Assembly: GCA_964540025.1 (NCBI GenBank)
Contig: CAZIKQ010000072.1
Span: 1-6,483, forward strand
Source: RGIG250 sp964540025
GTDB taxonomy: Bacteria; Bacillota; Negativicutes; Selenomonadales; Selenomonadaceae
DNA: 6,483 nucleotides
Direction: 5' to 3'
Below, piece by piece: positions 5,246-6,483 of this stretch. How positions within the stretch are numbered: the stretch's first letter is position 1; each line of letters begins with the position of its first letter. The translations under genes were made by a program, and so were the position numbers. Below the pieces are notes generated by a model. It saw nothing but the letters and a program-made list of their open reading frames with translations. It did not search any database and was not told the DNA's origin.

Positions 5246-6271
5246 ATGATGAACATAAACCATGTAAAACATTACCTCGGCTTGCTCATCTGGGGCGGAA
5301 GTCTGGGGACAGCCGTTTATTATCGGGAACCAAAGTGGGGGATCCTGGCCCTGGTCGTGTTTTTTCTCTTTACTACCTGGAGCTATTTGAAATGGCTGAT
5401 TATTGGGATTGCGGCGGTGGTGCTTCTCTGCGCCATTTTTCCCATACTGGCCCCCTTTGCCATGCTGATTGCCATCGTGGGGATACTGCTGAAAATAAGG
5501 TTCATCTGGCGAAACCGGCGGGCGATATTTACCGGCCTTTACGCCTATGGAAGCTACCTTCTTTTGCTTTATCTGCCGGAGACGGAGCGGCTGGCCGAAT
5601 ATGAGCCGTACTTCCTGCCGGCTGTGGCAGCCGCCACCGTGATCCTTCACGGCCTGATTTACTGGCTGTACCGCAGCGGCTACGACACCAACCGGGCATA
5701 CGGCATCATGGGTCTTACCCCCTTGATTATCATCGCCTTTGTCCTCCCCTTTGTCCGGCTCTCCATTATGGAATCCGTTATCGACGCCCTCATTCCGGAC
5801 ACGATGATTCCCGACGCCGTGACCGATGCGGTCGGACAGACAGTCCGGCCGATAGCGGCGGCGGTTACTGACGGCAGTACCGCGGCGGAAACAGTCCAAA
5901 AGGCAAATGAGGGGACCTCTCTGGTGGAGGCCGTGGGAGATAAAGCCCAGGAGCTGGGCGGGAAATTTGTCGCCGCGGCCGCCATGGAAGCAGGCCGCCA
6001 GGCAACCCAGCTTGGCACTGATATAGTTTCCCATGGAGCAGACACAATCGGGGAGGTGGCCAATACCGCTATTGATGAGGCAGGCAGAGTGATGAAGGAC
6101 GCCATTGCCGATGTGGGGGAATCCCTAAGCAATGGGATAAAAACCGGCCTGACCGGCGATGGAACGGCTGGGGAGGAGACTGTTACCGCGCCGGCTGAAA
6201 CAGAGCCTATCAACAGCCCGAATACCGATAAGCTGGACAGCTGGGCCTACAGAAGACCCGATAAAGCCTGA
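5246..6271 (+). CDS. Unrecognised membrane protein with Ala/Gly-rich 11-residue-repeat tail
   Basis: I do not recognise the family of this 341-residue protein. The N-terminal half (about 10-172) is strongly hydrophobic, with probable membrane segments near 31-47, 50-82 (long enough for a hairpin of two), 96-110, 123-141 and 152-172, and basic loops such as KIRFIWRNRRA (83-93). There is no clear cleavable signal peptide. The second half is Ala/Gly-rich, amphipathic and without cysteine. From 259 to 302 it falls into four consecutive 11-residue units, with Gly at position 11 of the first three, Ala/Gly at position 6, and a charged residue at position 1. The pattern resembles LEA-like or apolipoprotein-like undecad helices that lie on membranes. 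The end (303-341) is polar and Pro/Glu/Thr-rich, probably disordered. It follows the YitT-family gene by 43 nt with no promoter between, so they are probably co-transcribed. Envelope stress or membrane organisation is a guess. Confidence 0.8.
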   Translation: MMNINHVKHYLGLLIWGGSLGTAVYYREPKWGILALVVFFLFTTWSYLKWLIIGIAAVVLLCAIFPILAPFAMLIAIVGILLKIRFIWRNRRAIFTGLYAYGSYLLLLYLPETERLAEYEPYFLPAVAAATVILHGLIYWLYRSGYDTNRAYGIMGLTPLIIIAFVLPFVRLSIMESVIDALIPDTMIPDAVTDAVGQTVRPIAAAVTDGSTAAETVQKANEGTSLVEAVGDKAQELGGKFVAAAAMEAGRQATQLGTDIVSHGADTIGEVANTAIDEAGRVMKDAIADVGESLSNGIKTGLTGDGTAGEETVTAPAETEPINSPNTDKLDSWAYRRPDKA

Positions 6272-6273
6272 AA

Positions 6274-6296
6274 CCCTGCGAGAGCAGCGGGTCGCA
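6274..6296 (+). terminator. Weak hairpin after the membrane-protein gene
   Basis: CCCTGC-GAGA-GCAG-C-GGG (6274-6291) forms a stem with a GNRA-type loop and a single bulged C. TGCGA/TCGCA (6277-6281 with 6292-6296) is an alternative pairing. Only TTTC follows, not a proper U-run, so intrinsic termination is doubtful. No better terminator is visible before the promoter at 6350, so read-through is possible. Confidence 0.3.
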
Positions 6297-6314
6297 TTTC
6301 GTAATGAAGACAGT

Positions 6315-6378
6315 CAAAAAAATTATGAATAAAAAATACAAAAAACTTGTTGACAAAATCAAAGGCATGGGTTATTAT
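6315..6378 (+). promoter_or_regulatory. Strong rRNA-type promoter with A-rich UP-like element
   Basis: TTGACA (6350-6355, perfect) and TATTAT (6373-6378, 5 of 6) are 17 nt apart. Upstream lies an A/T-dominated tract (6315-6346) with three runs of five to seven A's, as expected of an UP element contacting the RNA polymerase alpha subunit. It is the best promoter match in the window. Together with the leader that follows, it points to a stable-RNA operon. The initiating base would be near 6385. Confidence 0.85.
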
Positions 6379-6384
6379 GTACAA

Positions 6385-6483
6385 GCTGACTCACGCAAGT
6401 GAGTGAGCAGACAGGCTCGAAAAGAGCTGGGTGTTCTCTGAAAACTGAACAATGCAGCAAACATGAATCACTTTGAAAAAAGG
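6385..6483 (+). ncRNA. Probable rRNA operon leader with boxA-like antitermination site (partial)
   Basis: The leader begins with a 10-position stem (6385-6394 with 6399-6408, one G-G mismatch) closed by the GNRA tetraloop GCAA. A second small hairpin follows, GCTC-GAAAA-GAGC (6415-6427). After it, TGTTCTCTGAA (6432-6442) differs by one base from the Firmicute boxA form TGYTCTTTGAA, and is followed by AACTGAACAA, typical of sequence ahead of 16S genes. CACTTTGAAAAAAGG (6469-6483) may be the start of the 16S processing stem. No mature 16S sequence is present, so a tRNA operon remains possible. Confidence 0.65.

Noticed and set aside
5189..6213. Long minus-strand frames opposite the membrane protein (5189-6034, 5680-6213)
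   Set aside because: They have His/Gly/Lys-rich or Ser/Ala/Pro-rich compositions typical of shadows, no ribosome binding site was noticed, and the plus-strand frame has a strong ribosome binding site and clear membrane segments.
6272..6349. Small RNA or tRNA between the membrane-protein gene and the rRNA-type promoter
   Set aside because: There is no cloverleaf or T-arm GTTCRA signature, and the second half is the A-rich promoter element.

Overview
This window most likely comes from a Gram-negative-type Firmicute (class Negativicutes; the genus cannot be fixed from this sequence). Four minus-strand genes make or use ADP-heptose, the precursor of the lipopolysaccharide inner core, which implies an outer membrane. 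Firmicute-like traits are strong AGGAGG ribosome binding sites, a YitT-family membrane protein of the kind common in Firmicutes, and an rRNA-type leader resembling those of Bacilli/Clostridia. The lineage is an inference from this combination.

Layout. Bases 1-295 are non-coding: three copies or fragments of a hairpin-forming intergenic repeat (1-160), then a perfect 16-bp-arm terminator (228-266). Bases 296-4144 hold the minus-strand heptose genes, transcribed right to left as two units. The first is a GT9 heptosyltransferase followed 21 nt later by the heptose-7-phosphate kinase, with its own promoter (4207-4236) and a terminator after the kinase (1921-1968). The second is hldD overlapping gmhB by 11 nt, with its own extended -10 promoter (1842-1871) and the 228-266 terminator. 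The GT9 gene diverges from a plus-strand pair: a YitT-family membrane protein (4342-5202) and an unrecognised membrane protein with an Ala/Gly-rich 11-residue-repeat tail (5246-6271). The last 135 bases hold a near-consensus promoter with an A-rich upstream element, a GNRA-capped hairpin and a boxA-like sequence. This is the start of what is probably an rRNA operon whose 16S gene lies just past the window end.

How the genes work together. The kinase makes D-glycero-beta-D-manno-heptose 1,7-bisphosphate, GmhB removes the 7-phosphate, and HldD epimerises ADP-D,D-heptose to ADP-L,D-heptose, which the GT9 enzyme would transfer to the lipopolysaccharide core. Two steps are not encoded here: the sedoheptulose-7-phosphate isomerase (GmhA) and the heptose-1-phosphate adenylyltransferase. 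The kinase is a stand-alone protein without the adenylyltransferase domain that is fused to it in E. coli HldE.

I see no phage, transposase, CRISPR or defence system. The least explained items are the 11-residue-repeat membrane protein, the loss of the zinc site in GmhB, and the covarying hairpin repeats at the left edge. Both ends fall in or next to repeated DNA (intergenic repeat, rRNA operon), so the window may be a whole assembly contig.
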